DNA of 64,000 bases from Magnetospirillum sp. 64-120 (GCA_001898825.1 MKVK01000022.1:49186-113185), one strand, 5' to 3'. Shown: positions 17,176 to 25,930, counted from the first letter of the stretch. The notes: generated by a model from the sequence alone, not told the origin. Numbers and translations: made by a program.

Positions 17176-17367
17176 GGCCGGGTTCCTTAGCTACGGACAC
17201 ACAAATTGCTGCCTGAATAGATTGATGAATAGCATGCAAGCCACAACCCTTCGCAGCCTAGCATCCGCTCGCTCCTGAATAGCAATCTGAATAGCGCCTC
17301 CGCAACATGCGAGGCGACGTCGGCGTAGACAGCAGAGCCACGGGGCGGTGAATAGGAAAGTGAATAG
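17141..17367. repeat. Array of four TGAATAG-N5-TGAATAG pairs
   Basis: Pairs start at 17141/17153, 17214/17226, 17276/17288 and 17349/17361. All seven-base units are identical, and each pair has a period of exactly 12 bp. Distances between pairs are 73, 62 and 73 bp, close to whole helical turns. The array spans the start of the Fic gene and most of the 317-bp gap to the divergent HD-GYP gene. On the Fic strand the unit reads CTATTCA. The regularity suggests operators for a multimeric DNA-binding protein, most simply the winged-helix Fic protein itself. Nothing else is evident in this gap. Confidence 0.8.
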
Positions 17368-17492
17368 ATGTGGGCGGTAACGTAGGAAGGAGGTCCAGGC
17401 ACGGATCAGGAGGACGGATGCCTGGCTGCCAATGGCGGCGTTCGGAGCCTTCGGGCATGATCATCGACAGGTTTTTTGGCCGCTGAGAATGA

Positions 17493-18737
17493 ATGAGGGG
17501 GCAAGTGGCAGTGGCAAACGGTTTCATCCATCCGCTTCCTCATCTGCGCCAGGGGCTGATCCTCCGACTAGCGGTCTGCGGTCTACTGATCGCGGCGCTC
17601 GCGGGCGCCACAGCCTACTGGCTGGAGACCCGTCGCCTTGATGCCCTGGTTGTCGATCTCGCCACCGATCAAGCAAGACATCTGGCCCATTCCCTGGAGG
17701 AGCAGGGGCGACACGCTCCCGGCGGGACCAGGGAGTTCCTGATTGCGCGTCTGGAGGCTCCCGGGAAGTCTCCCATCGAAGTCCGGCGACCCAACCTTCC
17801 GCCCACCCTGGTGGCGGCTTTCGAGCAGGGGGCCGCCCACACTGCAGGTGAGCACCACGAGAATTTCCGAACGGATGGCCGCCTTTACATGTTCCTGTCC
17901 ATCGCGGTCGAGTCCGAAGGCCAACCGGCGCGCTTCCTTGGCCTCTACGAAGTTGGCGACGAGTTCGCCCGTCAGGTCCATGTCCGCACGGTGTGGTCGG
18001 CCGTGGCGGTCATCGTGGTGGTGCTCGCCACGACCGCAGTCCTCATCCCGGTCATCCTGGCCTTGGAGAAGCGGGTCGTTCGCTACGCCAGCGATGCGTT
18101 GGAAGGAAACATCGACACCTTGGCGGTCCTCGGCAGCGCGGTTGCCAAGCGGGACAGCGACACCGATGCCCACAATTACCGGGTCACCCTGATGGCGATC
18201 CGCCTGGGCGAGGCCGTCGGCCTAGCAGCGCCGGAGATGCGGAGGCTGATCATCGGCGCCTTCCTGCACGACGTCGGCAAGATCGGCATCCCCGACCACA
18301 TCCTGCTGAAGCCCGGGCGCCTGACCGAGGAGGAGTTCGAGGTCATGAAGGCCCACGTCCGGCATGGCCTCGACATCGTATCGACCTCGCGCTGGCTGAA
18401 GGTGGCCGCCGACGTAGTGGGCGGCCATCACGAGAAGTTCGACGGCAGCGGCTATCCGCGCGGACTCAGGGGCGAGGGCATTCCACTGATCGCCCGCATC
18501 TTCGCCGTCGTCGACGTCTTCGATGCACTGACATCGCGCCGCCCCTACAAGGAACCGTTCTCGTGCGACGAAGCGTGCAAGTTCTTGATCAACGGGCGAG
18601 GGGCGCACTTCGATCCGGCCATCGTTGATCACTTCCTCCGCGTCCTCGGACCGACCTGGCGCGAGATCGCCGAGCAGCCGATGGAAGCCATGCAGGAGGG
18701 CCTGAGGACGGCGATCAAGGCGTACTTCCCCAATTGA
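17493..18737 (+). CDS. Membrane HD-GYP domain protein (predicted c-di-GMP phosphodiesterase)
   Basis: Up to 414 residues; ATG 17493 or GTG 17505 (better GAGGGGGC site). Two TM helices (about 23-44 and 167-190) enclose a periplasmic sensor region. The cytoplasmic part has HDVGKIGIPDHILLKPG, HVRHG, GGHHEKFDGSGYPRGL and DVFDALTSRRPYK, the complete HD-GYP signature for hydrolysis of cyclic di-GMP. It is divergent from the Fic gene across the TGAATAG array, so both may be co-regulated. Convergent with merR. Confidence 0.88.
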   Translation: MRGQVAVANGFIHPLPHLRQGLILRLAVCGLLIAALAGATAYWLETRRLDALVVDLATDQARHLAHSLEEQGRHAPGGTREFLIARLEAPGKSPIEVRRPNLPPTLVAAFEQGAAHTAGEHHENFRTDGRLYMFLSIAVESEGQPARFLGLYEVGDEFARQVHVRTVWSAVAVIVVVLATTAVLIPVILALEKRVVRYASDALEGNIDTLAVLGSAVAKRDSDTDAHNYRVTLMAIRLGEAVGLAAPEMRRLIIGAFLHDVGKIGIPDHILLKPGRLTEEEFEVMKAHVRHGLDIVSTSRWLKVAADVVGGHHEKFDGSGYPRGLRGEGIPLIARIFAVVDVFDALTSRRPYKEPFSCDEACKFLINGRGAHFDPAIVDHFLRVLGPTWREIAEQPMEAMQEGLRTAIKAYFPN

Positions 18738-18773
18738 ATCCAAAGGGCTGCAGCAGCCTGCACCCCAGTGCGA

Positions 18774-19199
18774 CTAGCCTTTGTCATTGCTTAGGCAATC
18801 GACGATGGCGCATTGCGGCACGTTCATGCCGTGACACTGCTCGGCCATAGCCTCCAGCGCCCCGGCCATTCGCTCCAAGTCGGCGATCTTCCGACGGATG
18901 TCCGCGATATGGGCCGACGCGCTCGCCAGGATGTCGGCGCACGTCATCGCCCCGCCATAGACCATGGCCAGCATTCCCCGGATCTCGTCGATGCTGAACC
19001 CTAGTTCACGGGATCGACGGATGAACCGCAGGCGCCGCAAAGCCTGGTCGCCATAGCGTCGTCTGCCGCTCGCCGTGCGTGGAGGCTCGGCCATCAGCTT
19101 GATACGCTCGTAATAGCGGATGGTTTCGATGTTGCAGCCGCTCTGGGCGGCCAGTCCGCCGATGGAAAGCTCTGCCGGTCGGCCCGGGCGCTTGTTCAT
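18774..19199 (-). CDS. merR: MerR-family heavy-metal-responsive regulator
   Basis: A 141-residue regulator; ATG 19199 has GAGGA upstream, and the longer open frame would overlap merT. The N-terminal winged helix has IGGLAAQSGCNIETIRYYER. A dimerisation helix and three metal-site Cys follow (TCADILAS, EQCHGM, QCAIVDCL), matching the three-Cys layout of MerR/CadR/PbrR. It would activate the divergent merT promoter by distorting a long spacer. The operator between them, CTGTAG-CGG-CTACAG, is of the type also seen with Cd/Pb regulators, so Hg specificity comes from the merTP context rather than from the regulator itself. Confidence 0.82.
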   Translation of the reverse strand: MNKRPGRPAELSIGGLAAQSGCNIETIRYYERIKLMAEPPRTASGRRRYGDQALRRLRFIRRSRELGFSIDEIRGMLAMVYGGAMTCADILASASAHIADIRRKIADLERMAGALEAMAEQCHGMNVPQCAIVDCLSNDKG

Positions 19200-19210
19200 G
19201 CAGTTTCCTC

Positions 19211-19231
19211 TTGATCCTGTAGCGGCTACAG
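19211..19231 (+). promoter_or_regulatory. MerR-type promoter: TTGATC -35 and CTGTAG-CGG-CTACAG dyad
   Basis: TTGATC at 19211 is followed immediately by a perfect 6-bp inverted repeat with a 3-bp centre (19217-19231). MerR regulators bind such dyads between -35 and -10 in promoters with 19-20 bp spacers. A clear -10 is not obvious (GAGGAT to GGATAT region near 19236-19243). Transcription toward merT would begin around 19245-19255, downstream of the TTG at 19233, which supports the GTG at 19272 as the merT start. Confidence 0.65.
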
Positions 19232-19271
19232 ATTGGAGGATATCAATATCCTGGGGCAAAGGAAGGCAGCC

Positions 19272-19637
19272 GTGGCTGAGAACGCAGCGGGCAAATCATC
19301 TCTCCATCCGGCGCTGCTGGCGGTTGGCAGCATCGTCGGCGCTATCGCAGCGTCGTCATGCTGCGTGGTCCCGCTGCTGCTGTTTCTGGCTGGGGTCGGC
19401 GGCGCCTGGATGAGCAACCTGACGGCGCTCGCCCCTTATCAGCCCGTCTTTCTCGCTTTCACGGGCATCGCGTTGTTCTTCGGCTTCCGTGCCGTCTATC
19501 GTCCGGCTTGCTCGGATGGTCAATGCGCACGGCCGATGCCCCATCCCGTGGTCAAAGTGGCACTGTGGAGCGCGGTCGCTCTAGCCGTGGCCGCCGTGGC
19601 CTTTCCCTATGCGGCACCGCTGCTGCTGGGTTCCTGA
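19272..19637 (+). CDS. merT: Mercuric transport protein MerT
   Basis: A 121-residue inner membrane protein. The GTG at 19272 has GGAAGG 6 nt upstream; a TTG at 19233 lies within the promoter and is rejected. The first TM helix contains the Hg-binding Cys pair in AASSCCVVPLLLFLAGVGG and then WMSNLTALAPYQPVF, diagnostic of MerT. A second Cys pair (PACSDGQCARP) is in the loop before the last TM helix. It takes Hg(II) from MerP and passes it into the cytoplasm. merP follows 12 bp later. Confidence 0.9.
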   Translation: MAENAAGKSSLHPALLAVGSIVGAIAASSCCVVPLLLFLAGVGGAWMSNLTALAPYQPVFLAFTGIALFFGFRAVYRPACSDGQCARPMPHPVVKVALWSAVALAVAAVAFPYAAPLLLGS

Positions 19638-19649
19638 ACGGAGCTACCA

Positions 19650-19928
19650 ATGCGCCGATTGATGTTCGTGATTGCCGCCCTTGCCGTCCCGTTCGGGGCA
19701 CATGCCGCCGAAAAAACGGCCAAGTTGTCAGTGGACAATATGGATTGCGCCTCGTGTCCGGCTGTCGTGAAAGCCGCGCTGTCGAAGGTGGATGGGGTGG
19801 GCGAGGTGAAGGTGGACTTCACCTCGAAGACGGCTGTGGTTCGTTACGACGACCAGCGGGCCACGATACAGAAGCTGGTCGCCGCGACGACGAACGCCGG
19901 GTTTCCGGCGACGGTGATGGCGCAATGA
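19650..19928 (+). CDS. merP: Periplasmic mercury-binding protein MerP
   Basis: A 92-residue protein with a signal peptide (residues 1-19, ending AHA) and a single HMA domain with the metal motif NMDCASCPAVVKAAL. MerP proteins bind Hg(II) in the periplasm through the two Cys of this motif and deliver it to MerT. The stop overlaps the start of the next gene (ATGA at 19925). Confidence 0.9.
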   Translation: MRRLMFVIAALAVPFGAHAAEKTAKLSVDNMDCASCPAVVKAALSKVDGVGEVKVDFTSKTAVVRYDDQRATIQKLVAATTNAGFPATVMAQ

Positions 19929-20155
19929 CCTGCCAGCCCGTCTTGCGCTCGACCATCACCTGTCCCCTGTGCGGGCACCGGCAGGAGGAAAGCATGCCGA
20001 GCGACGCCTGCCAGTTCTTCTACGATTGCAAGGGCTGTGGTGCCGTCCTTCGGCCGCAGTCCGGCGACTGCTGCGTGTTCTGCTCATACGGCACCGTGCC
20101 ATGCCCTCCAATCCAGGAGGCGCGGGCGGGGACAGGCAAGGGCTGCTGCGGCTAG
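19925..20155 (+). CDS. GDCCVxC-domain protein
   Basis: A 76-residue Cys-rich protein coupled to merP by an ATGA overlap. Zinc-finger-like pairs (CPLCG and CKGCG) precede the family motif SGDCCVFCSYGTVPCPP. The family is annotated as GDCCVxC (seleno)proteins; here the motif has Cys, not a TGA selenocysteine codon. Members are common next to merT/merP in loci without the classical merA arrangement. Function not established; a cytosolic mercury-handling role is plausible. Confidence 0.8.
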   Translation: MTCQPVLRSTITCPLCGHRQEESMPSDACQFFYDCKGCGAVLRPQSGDCCVFCSYGTVPCPPIQEARAGTGKGCCG

Positions 20156-20281
20156 AGTATTGTCTGGCCTTACGGAGTCGAAGGGGATTCCCCTGCGGGA
20201 CGGAATGTGATTCAAGGTGTGGGCTGGTGATGGAGGCCAGCTTGGCCGAATGCCGTGTCATCAACGCGCTGGTATCCTGAT

Positions 20282-20611
20282 ATGTGGACCATTCCGACAT
20301 ACATCCTGGCCGCGTTCGGGGAGATCAGTGGCTGCTTCGCCTTCTGGGTATGGCTGCGCCTGGACCGCTCGCCCTGGTGGCTGATCCCTGGGGTGGCCAG
20401 CTTGGGCCTGTTCGCGTGGGCACTGACCCGCATCAAAGCCGATTTCGCCGGGCGGGCCTATGCGGCCTACGGCGGCATCTACATCCTGGCGTCTCTGGTC
20501 TGGATGTGGGTGGTCGAAGGTAGCCGCCCCGACCGCTGGGATACCGTGGGGGCGGTAATTTGCATATTGGGCGCCGCGATCATCATCTTCGGGCCGCGCG
20601 GGGCGCAGTGA
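20282..20611 (+). CDS. ynfA: YnfA family (UPF0060) membrane protein
   Basis: A 109-residue protein with four TM helices, the usual size for the family. Conserved segments are [48 protein letters not shown] and [19 protein letters not shown]. The ATG at 20282 matches the family start. YnfA is a small multidrug-resistance-like transporter; in mer-type islands its substrate is unknown. The 126 bp before it contain no other feature. Confidence 0.85.
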   Translation: MWTIPTYILAAFGEISGCFAFWVWLRLDRSPWWLIPGVASLGLFAWALTRIKADFAGRAYAAYGGIYILASLVWMWVVEGSRPDRWDTVGAVICILGAAIIIFGPRGAQ

Positions 20612-20624
20612 GCTATGCACTCGC

Positions 20625-22826
20625 CTAAGTCAACCGAAACCCGCTTAGCCGCCTCGTCGTCCGGCCTAAGGCGGCGCTGAGATGCTCTCGTGATCCGACC
20701 AGCACCACCTGCTCGGTTGCCCGCGTTACAGCGGTGTACAGCCACTGCCTGGTCACGATCCGGTTGGTCTCGATCGGCACGATCACTCGGGTGGCCGCGC
20801 TGCCTTGAGCGCGATGCGCAGTGATGGCGTAGGCGAGAGCGACGTCCCGGAGGGCATCAGCCGACATCAGCACTGGCGCCTCGTCGCCGTCCCAGTGCAC
20901 CAGGGCGCCCCCGTCTTCCGGCGATACATCGATGACATGCCCGAGCGACCCATTCATCAGGCCAAGATCATAGCGGTTGCGGGTGCACACGACCGGATCG
21001 CCAGCTGACAGACGCATGCCCGGCGCCGCCAAGACCGTCGGCGTCGAAGACATCCTGCGGCTTGCGAAGCGGTCGTTGATCTGGTCGACCGTCGACCGCA
21101 ACGCGGCGCAAATCATGAGGTTGTCGGCATGGTGTCGGCCAAGGTCGACGGCGACCCGTTCGACAGCATCAAGCACAGTTGCAGGTGAGCCGCATTCAAC
21201 AATGCTGACGCCCGGCCATTGCCCAGAGTACGGCTCGATCTCCGGCAGCGCACCGGTACGGATAGCGGCGGCGCAGAGGGGGATGCTCGACCCGTCACCT
21301 TGGCGGTGGATCTTCGAGAGCCTGGCGGTGATGCGTGCGTCGCCGACCAGTTGGTGGAATATGGCGCCGATCCCGACGGGCGGCAGCTGGCCGTCGTCAC
21401 CGACCGCGAGCAGGCGACAGCCCGGCGGCATCAATGACACCAGCCGGTGCCAGCTGCCTACGTCAAGCATGCTGGCTTCATCAATGATCATTAGGGTTCT
21501 CGCATCCAGACGGGGCCACTCGGGCGGCAGGTCAACCCCTCGCCCTTCATCTTCGAGGCGACGCCGCTGTTCGAGGGCCGCGACCAACCGGGCCACCGTG
21601 CGCGCCAGTCGGCCCGTCGACCGCGACAGCTGAAGCGCCGCCTTGCCCGCGAGGGCGCAAAGCTCGACCCGGCCTCCGGCGTCCTCCCACAATTTTACCA
21701 ACACCCGCATCGTGGCAGTCTTGCCGGTGCCCGCGCCGCCTTGCAGGACAGCGAGATCGCGCTCTACCAGGAACCTTAGCGCGCTTCGCTGATCCTCGTG
21801 CAAGCTCATGCCCGTCGCCGCCTCGGCCCGCTGAAGGGCGTGATCGAGATCATTCGGGAGCACAACGCCGCCCGGCTGGCGACCGTCGATCATCAGGCCG
21901 AAGCGGGTCGCCAGATCGTCCTCCAGCCATGCCGCACCCGGCGCCCGCAACAAGCCGTTCACGCCCTCAATCCACGCCCCCGCCTGGTGCCCAAGCGTTG
22001 CGGCATCCCACGCCAGGTCGCGGTCACCCGTCTTGCGCTTCAGCCGGTCGAGGATGGTGTCCAGCGGCCAGGCGCAGTCTCCCCAAGCGAGCAATTCGCG
22101 CACCGTGGCATCGCACATTCCGACCAAGCGCTCCGGCGCCCGATCGACATCTTCTACGCCACGGTCGGCGAGCACGCGGCGGCCGACATGATCAGCCCGC
22201 TCCCATGGCAGAAGCGCAGCCGCCATGTACGGGGCCGCCAAGAATTTTTCCTCAGCGTCGACAGACCCAATCAAACGCCACAGCCGGTCGACAGCTTGCC
22301 GGTCGGTGACCCCAAGCCCCTCCAGCCGAAGGCGGAAGCGCGCCTCGGCGATGGCGCGGTCGTCTTCGTCGGCCTTCGCAACGGCGGCTTCGTGGACGCG
22401 CTCGGCTAGTCGACGGCCGAGGTGGATGCGGGTCGGCTCCAACGCCGCGCCAATGTCGTCGATGCGGTCGGCGTCGCCGAGGGCATCCACCAGGTCGTTG
22501 CCGAATGCCTCCCACAGCCTGTTGGCGCGCGTCGGCCCCACCCCGGGCAGGGCCTGAAGCCAGGGCATGATCAGGGCGCCGGATGTGCGCGTGCGGCGAA
22601 CGGACGAGGCCGAAATCTGGCGAACGACGCGACCATATTCGCGCCGGTCTTCCTCATTCCCGGCGACCTCATAGGTCTCGCCCACAGCTGGGTGACAGAG
22701 GCCCTGCACGAGCACCCTAACCAGTCGTCCACCATCGGTGCGTCCGGTGAAGATGGCGGACGCGGCGGCCTGGTGGAGGATTTGGGTGACCACCACGGTG
22801 TGGTGGTTGGGGTTGCTCAAGCTCAC
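20625..22826 (-). CDS. RecD2-like DNA helicase
   Basis: A 733-residue superfamily 1 helicase. Helix-hairpin-helix motif near 90-105 (LPGVGPTRANRLW), Walker A GGAGTGKT at 363-370, DEAS at 449-452, GDDGQLPPVG, and C-terminal YAITAHRAQGSAATRVIV and LYTAVTRATEQVVLVG. This is the layout of RecD2 (RecD without RecBC). The GTG start at 22826 overlaps the stop of the upstream 68-aa gene (GTGA), placing it as the last cistron of the recombinase operon. A role in processing the excised or integrating element is inferred; it could equally be general repair cargo. Confidence 0.85.
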   Translation of the reverse strand: MSLSNPNHHTVVVTQILHQAAASAIFTGRTDGGRLVRVLVQGLCHPAVGETYEVAGNEEDRREYGRVVRQISASSVRRTRTSGALIMPWLQALPGVGPTRANRLWEAFGNDLVDALGDADRIDDIGAALEPTRIHLGRRLAERVHEAAVAKADEDDRAIAEARFRLRLEGLGVTDRQAVDRLWRLIGSVDAEEKFLAAPYMAAALLPWERADHVGRRVLADRGVEDVDRAPERLVGMCDATVRELLAWGDCAWPLDTILDRLKRKTGDRDLAWDAATLGHQAGAWIEGVNGLLRAPGAAWLEDDLATRFGLMIDGRQPGGVVLPNDLDHALQRAEAATGMSLHEDQRSALRFLVERDLAVLQGGAGTGKTATMRVLVKLWEDAGGRVELCALAGKAALQLSRSTGRLARTVARLVAALEQRRRLEDEGRGVDLPPEWPRLDARTLMIIDEASMLDVGSWHRLVSLMPPGCRLLAVGDDGQLPPVGIGAIFHQLVGDARITARLSKIHRQGDGSSIPLCAAAIRTGALPEIEPYSGQWPGVSIVECGSPATVLDAVERVAVDLGRHHADNLMICAALRSTVDQINDRFASRRMSSTPTVLAAPGMRLSAGDPVVCTRNRYDLGLMNGSLGHVIDVSPEDGGALVHWDGDEAPVLMSADALRDVALAYAITAHRAQGSAATRVIVPIETNRIVTRQWLYTAVTRATEQVVLVGSREHLSAALGRTTRRLSGFRLT

Positions 22827-23029
22827 CTAGAGTCATCCCCCGTGGAAGCCCCCCGGTCCACCGTCGCTTGGTGATGCCAGCCACCCCCGCATCGCGCAAT
22901 CAAGGCATCCACGCCTTCGGCGCGGAGCCTCCTTGACAGCGCTCCTCGGGCGCGGCCGTCACCCTGCGCGACGGCGGCTCCGAGGGTCATCCACTCACAA
23001 GCGCAGCCCTGTGTCCACGGGACGGTCAT
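22823..23029 (-). CDS. Small hypothetical protein of the recombinase operon (68 aa)
   Basis: The ATG overlaps the stop of the gene upstream (TGATG), and its own TGA overlaps the GTG of the helicase gene, so it sits seamlessly in the coupled operon. The product has two Cys (GCACEW), an Ala/Arg-rich helix (ARGALSRRLRAEGVDALIARC) and ends GASTGDDSR. No family recognised. Perfect junctions on both sides support it as coding. Confidence 0.6.
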   Translation of the reverse strand: MTVPWTQGCACEWMTLGAAVAQGDGRARGALSRRLRAEGVDALIARCGGGWHHQATVDRGASTGDDSR

Positions 23030-23508
23030 CAGGCATCGTCCCCCGTCGACGGTCGAACCCGCAGCAACATCCCGGTCTCTTGGGAAAAGCGCATCCGCTC
23101 CTCGGCAGCGACCAGCCTCGCTCGCAGGGTGGCGTTCTCGCGGGTCAGTTCGTCGACCCGGGCTTGCAGCCGGGCTACGGTCGCCCGAGCCTCCAGGGCC
23201 AATTGGCCGTCTTCTTTCGCCCGGGCGTTGGCGACGGCGATCTGCTTGCGGACGCCCGCCTCTCGGGCGCTTTCCTCGCCCCGGGCGCCGATGCCCTTGA
23301 GACCGGCGGCCTCGGCCAGCGCGTTGACCGTCACCTTGATCTCGGGCTTCCGATGAAAGTGCTGCGCGTCGCTGGCCTCCAGGCCGAGAGTGCGGCACAG
23401 CGCTAGCACGTTCACCTTACCGTCGGGCGTGGCCTCCAGCGCGCCACCATCGGCGACGAAGGCGTTAAGCCGGTCGAGGATGTCGGCGATGACGTTGCGG
23501 CGGCTCAA
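23029..23508 (-). CDS. Coiled-coil protein of the recombinase operon (159 aa)
   Basis: TTG start at 23508 overlapping the previous stop (TTGA). N-terminal helical region with a Leu-rich segment (VIADILDRLNAFV, NVLALCRTLGL), then a C-terminal coiled coil (about 95-145: ARATVARLQARVDELTRENA). It resembles the preceding gene product in plan (putative DNA-binding head and coiled-coil tail). Possibly an accessory DNA-architecture factor for recombination. No named family recognised. Confidence 0.65.
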   Translation of the reverse strand: MSRRNVIADILDRLNAFVADGGALEATPDGKVNVLALCRTLGLEASDAQHFHRKPEIKVTVNALAEAAGLKGIGARGEESAREAGVRKQIAVANARAKEDGQLALEARATVARLQARVDELTRENATLRARLVAAEERMRFSQETGMLLRVRPSTGDDA

Positions 23509-23951
23509 GGCTTGTCGGCCTTTCTGCCGAAAGGCACCAAGTTGGTCCGCATCACCGCCATCTGCTCCTCAAGCTCGGCCACGCGGGCCAACGCCTCGTC
23601 CCGAACCACTTGGGCAGCGACAAGCGCCTGAGCCAAGCGCTCAAGGTCATGGCGCGGCCCCTGCGGAGCCGATGGTGACGGTTTGGCCTCTCTTTCCGGC
23701 GAAAAACTGGCGACGAACGCCTCGACTTCGGACCTGAGTGCCTGGTGATAGCTGGCCTTGAGGGTGTTCTTGTCAACACCGCCCGCCCGGCGCAAGACTT
23801 CGGCGATGGTGATGCGCCCCTTGTTATGCGGATAAGCACCATCCGGCCCGATCTCGGCGCGGATCACCGCCATCGCGTCCTGGACCCGGCGCCGGACCTC
23901 GGCCCGTTGCCGATCGGCATTCAGCTGCTGGTGGTTGACGCTGGCCGTCAT
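23505..23951 (-). CDS. Small coiled-coil recombination accessory protein (GinD/TnpC-like)
   Basis: A 148-residue protein; ATG 23951 overlaps the stop of the third recombinase gene (TGATG). N-terminal region (RVQDAMAVIRAEIGPDG, GRITIAEVLRRAGGVDKNTL) looks like a helix-turn-helix unit, and residues 100-135 form a coiled coil (LVAAQVVRDEALARVAELEE). Tn554 carries a small helical TnpC after two recombinases, and GInt islands carry a small fourth gene, ginD, after three; position and size fit that role. Identity to either is not demonstrated here. Confidence 0.65.
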   Translation of the reverse strand: MTASVNHQQLNADRQRAEVRRRVQDAMAVIRAEIGPDGAYPHNKGRITIAEVLRRAGGVDKNTLKASYHQALRSEVEAFVASFSPEREAKPSPSAPQGPRHDLERLAQALVAAQVVRDEALARVAELEEQMAVMRTNLVPFGRKADKP

Positions 23952-25930
23952 CACCCCTCTCCCAATGCGGCGGCCAACCTCTTGTCCGCAGCGAAACGCT
24001 CCTTCAGGTCGCCGAACAGGTCGACGTGATCCTTCAACTGAGCTTTGTACCACACGCCCATGAGGGGGTTCTTCCTGATCTCTGGTCGATCGAGTTCATC
24101 CAGCAGGTATCCAATCGTCCGCTCAGCGTGTTCCTTGAAATTGGGCAAGGCGACGAAGTTGTGGCAGTTGGGTCGGCACACCGCCGTGTTGATCTCGTCC
24201 TTGCTGCACAGGCCGGTGGCTGATTTTGGCTTGAGACAGACGATCCCTGGGAAAATCATCTTCAGGTCGACCGCACCATCGGCAAGCTGAGCGGCAACGA
24301 ACTCGTCCATGCGATGGCGTTGCGCGCGTTCATTCTTGGGGACCTTCAGCTTGTCGAAGAACCCATCGCGGATTTTGCGAAGGTTGTCGGCGCCCTGGCC
24401 GCCCGCATCATCGAGGTCGTGCGCGACGGTCTCCGCCTGATCCATCATGGTATCGAGCGCCAGTTCACGCATTTCCTCCCGAATGCTCGGGTTCGAGAGG
24501 ATGTATTTCAGTGTCCCCTCAATGTCGGCATGGCCGAAAATATCGCGGAGGATGAGGGGCGCCCCGGTTAGTGACAGCACCGCCAACCGAGCCACAGACT
24601 TTCGAAACCGGTGCGGATGCACCTTGGTTCCGCCGAGCAGTGGCTCCAGTCCATGGTCACGGGCGAATACCTCAAGGTGGTGGTAGGCATGGATTTTGCC
24701 TTGCAGCCAGTATTGGCGGTTGTTGCTGACCCAGAGACTATTGGAGCCATCCGAAAGCAGGACGGCCGCGATCTTCTGCTGAAGCTCGACGGCGGCGGCG
24801 ACCCGGTGAGGGATTGGCCAAGAGGTGGCATCACCGGCGGTCAGGCCGGAGAGCTTGAAAGTTCGTCCCTTCAATGCGGGAATTGCAGCCTCACCTTCTT
24901 CCGCCGGTACGAGGCAGTCCTGCCGCAGGGTTTCGACCTCGGAGACCCGGCCGCCCGTCATCAGCATCAACACTTGAATCAGGGCACCTTGGCAGACTGA
25001 GAGGAGTTCAATCAGCTGCGAGAAATTCTCGGGCGGGAAGACCGCCTTCGTCTGGAAGGGCATCTCAGTGAGATCTCGGCCAAGTTCATCGTGCCAGCCG
25101 ATATCTCCTAAAAATTTATTCCAGACCTGCTTCCGATACATTGCGATGGTGTTTTCGGCGCGGCCCGTTCCACGTTCGGCGATCTCTCCTTCCAGCGCGG
25201 GTATCTGCTCTATTACCGAAACCAACTGCGGCAGGATGACTTCGAGATAGAACACCCAGCGGCGCCCGGCCTCGGCAACGTAATCATCGGGGAGCGGCTG
25301 CCATTGGCCGAAGTCGCCCTCCTGATGGAACTCGGGGCGTTCCGGCAGGCCATCAAAGGTGTTCAGACTGAGATTGACGATGAACTCCCTGTCCACCTGA
25401 GACAGGTAACCAGGGATCACCTTTCTCTGGCCGAGATCCTGCAGTTCGCAAATGTAGCGCCCCACCACCCTCCGGGTGTCGCCCAAGTCGGCGGTAGCCG
25501 TGTCGAAGGCAGCTTGAAATTGGTCGGCTGAGACAGAGTGAAAGCTGCAGTCAACGCCGCCCACCTCGGCGAGCAACTTGGCCACCCTGGTGAGGTAGAT
25601 ACATCGCTTGCGCAGACCGGCGATGTCGGCGTAACGCTCAAGCGGGAACAGCATGTGAGCCAGCATGCACCGCCTTAGCTCCATCCCCAGCACAGGAAGA
25701 TGGTCGATGGCGGTGAAGTTCAAGGAGCGCTTCGAGAGCGGCGTGGGGACCTGATCCTTCGACCAAATCCAGAGCGCATCCCCCACCTTCGAACCATTGG
25801 GCGCCTCGTCCGACGGTGCGGTGACCACGCATTCGGCCAAGCGGTCATCCGGGAGGCCGAACAGAGCTTCACGGGTGATGGATTGGCGGTCAATGGCGGC
25901 CGACGCGACGTTGTTGCGGACAATCGGCAT
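23951..25930 (-). CDS. Tyrosine recombinase 3 (GinC-like), with C-terminal Cys cluster
   Basis: A 659-residue integrase-family protein. All catalytic residues can be assigned: R328 (TGGRVSEVETL), a likely K354, H440-x2-R443 (HPHRFRKS), H467 (FGHADIEG) and nucleophile Y476. After the catalytic domain is C565, C575, C585, C589, H590, a probable zinc-binding module not present in simple integrases. The ATG overlaps the stop of recombinase 2 by one base (TAATG). It is the second of two apparently fully active recombinases in the trio. Confidence 0.85.
   Translation of the reverse strand: MPIVRNNVASAAIDRQSITREALFGLPDDRLAECVVTAPSDEAPNGSKVGDALWIWSKDQVPTPLSKRSLNFTAIDHLPVLGMELRRCMLAHMLFPLERYADIAGLRKRCIYLTRVAKLLAEVGGVDCSFHSVSADQFQAAFDTATADLGDTRRVVGRYICELQDLGQRKVIPGYLSQVDREFIVNLSLNTFDGLPERPEFHQEGDFGQWQPLPDDYVAEAGRRWVFYLEVILPQLVSVIEQIPALEGEIAERGTGRAENTIAMYRKQVWNKFLGDIGWHDELGRDLTEMPFQTKAVFPPENFSQLIELLSVCQGALIQVLMLMTGGRVSEVETLRQDCLVPAEEGEAAIPALKGRTFKLSGLTAGDATSWPIPHRVAAAVELQQKIAAVLLSDGSNSLWVSNNRQYWLQGKIHAYHHLEVFARDHGLEPLLGGTKVHPHRFRKSVARLAVLSLTGAPLILRDIFGHADIEGTLKYILSNPSIREEMRELALDTMMDQAETVAHDLDDAGGQGADNLRKIRDGFFDKLKVPKNERAQRHRMDEFVAAQLADGAVDLKMIFPGIVCLKPKSATGLCSKDEINTAVCRPNCHNFVALPNFKEHAERTIGYLLDELDRPEIRKNPLMGVWYKAQLKDHVDLFGDLKERFAADKRLAAALGEG

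Noticed and set aside
17141-17367. CRISPR-like array
   Set aside because: Units are only 7 bp with a 12-bp period in pairs, there are no constant-length spacers and no cas genes.
19233-19271. TTG at 19233 as start of merT
   Set aside because: It lies within the MerR-type promoter region; the GTG at 19272 has a proper GGAAGG site and gives the family N-terminus.
22823-23398. A 191-residue frame overlapping the second coiled-coil gene
   Set aside because: Its first two thirds are a Gly/Arg-rich shadow of the coiled-coil gene; only the last 68 residues from the coupled ATG at 23029 are kept.
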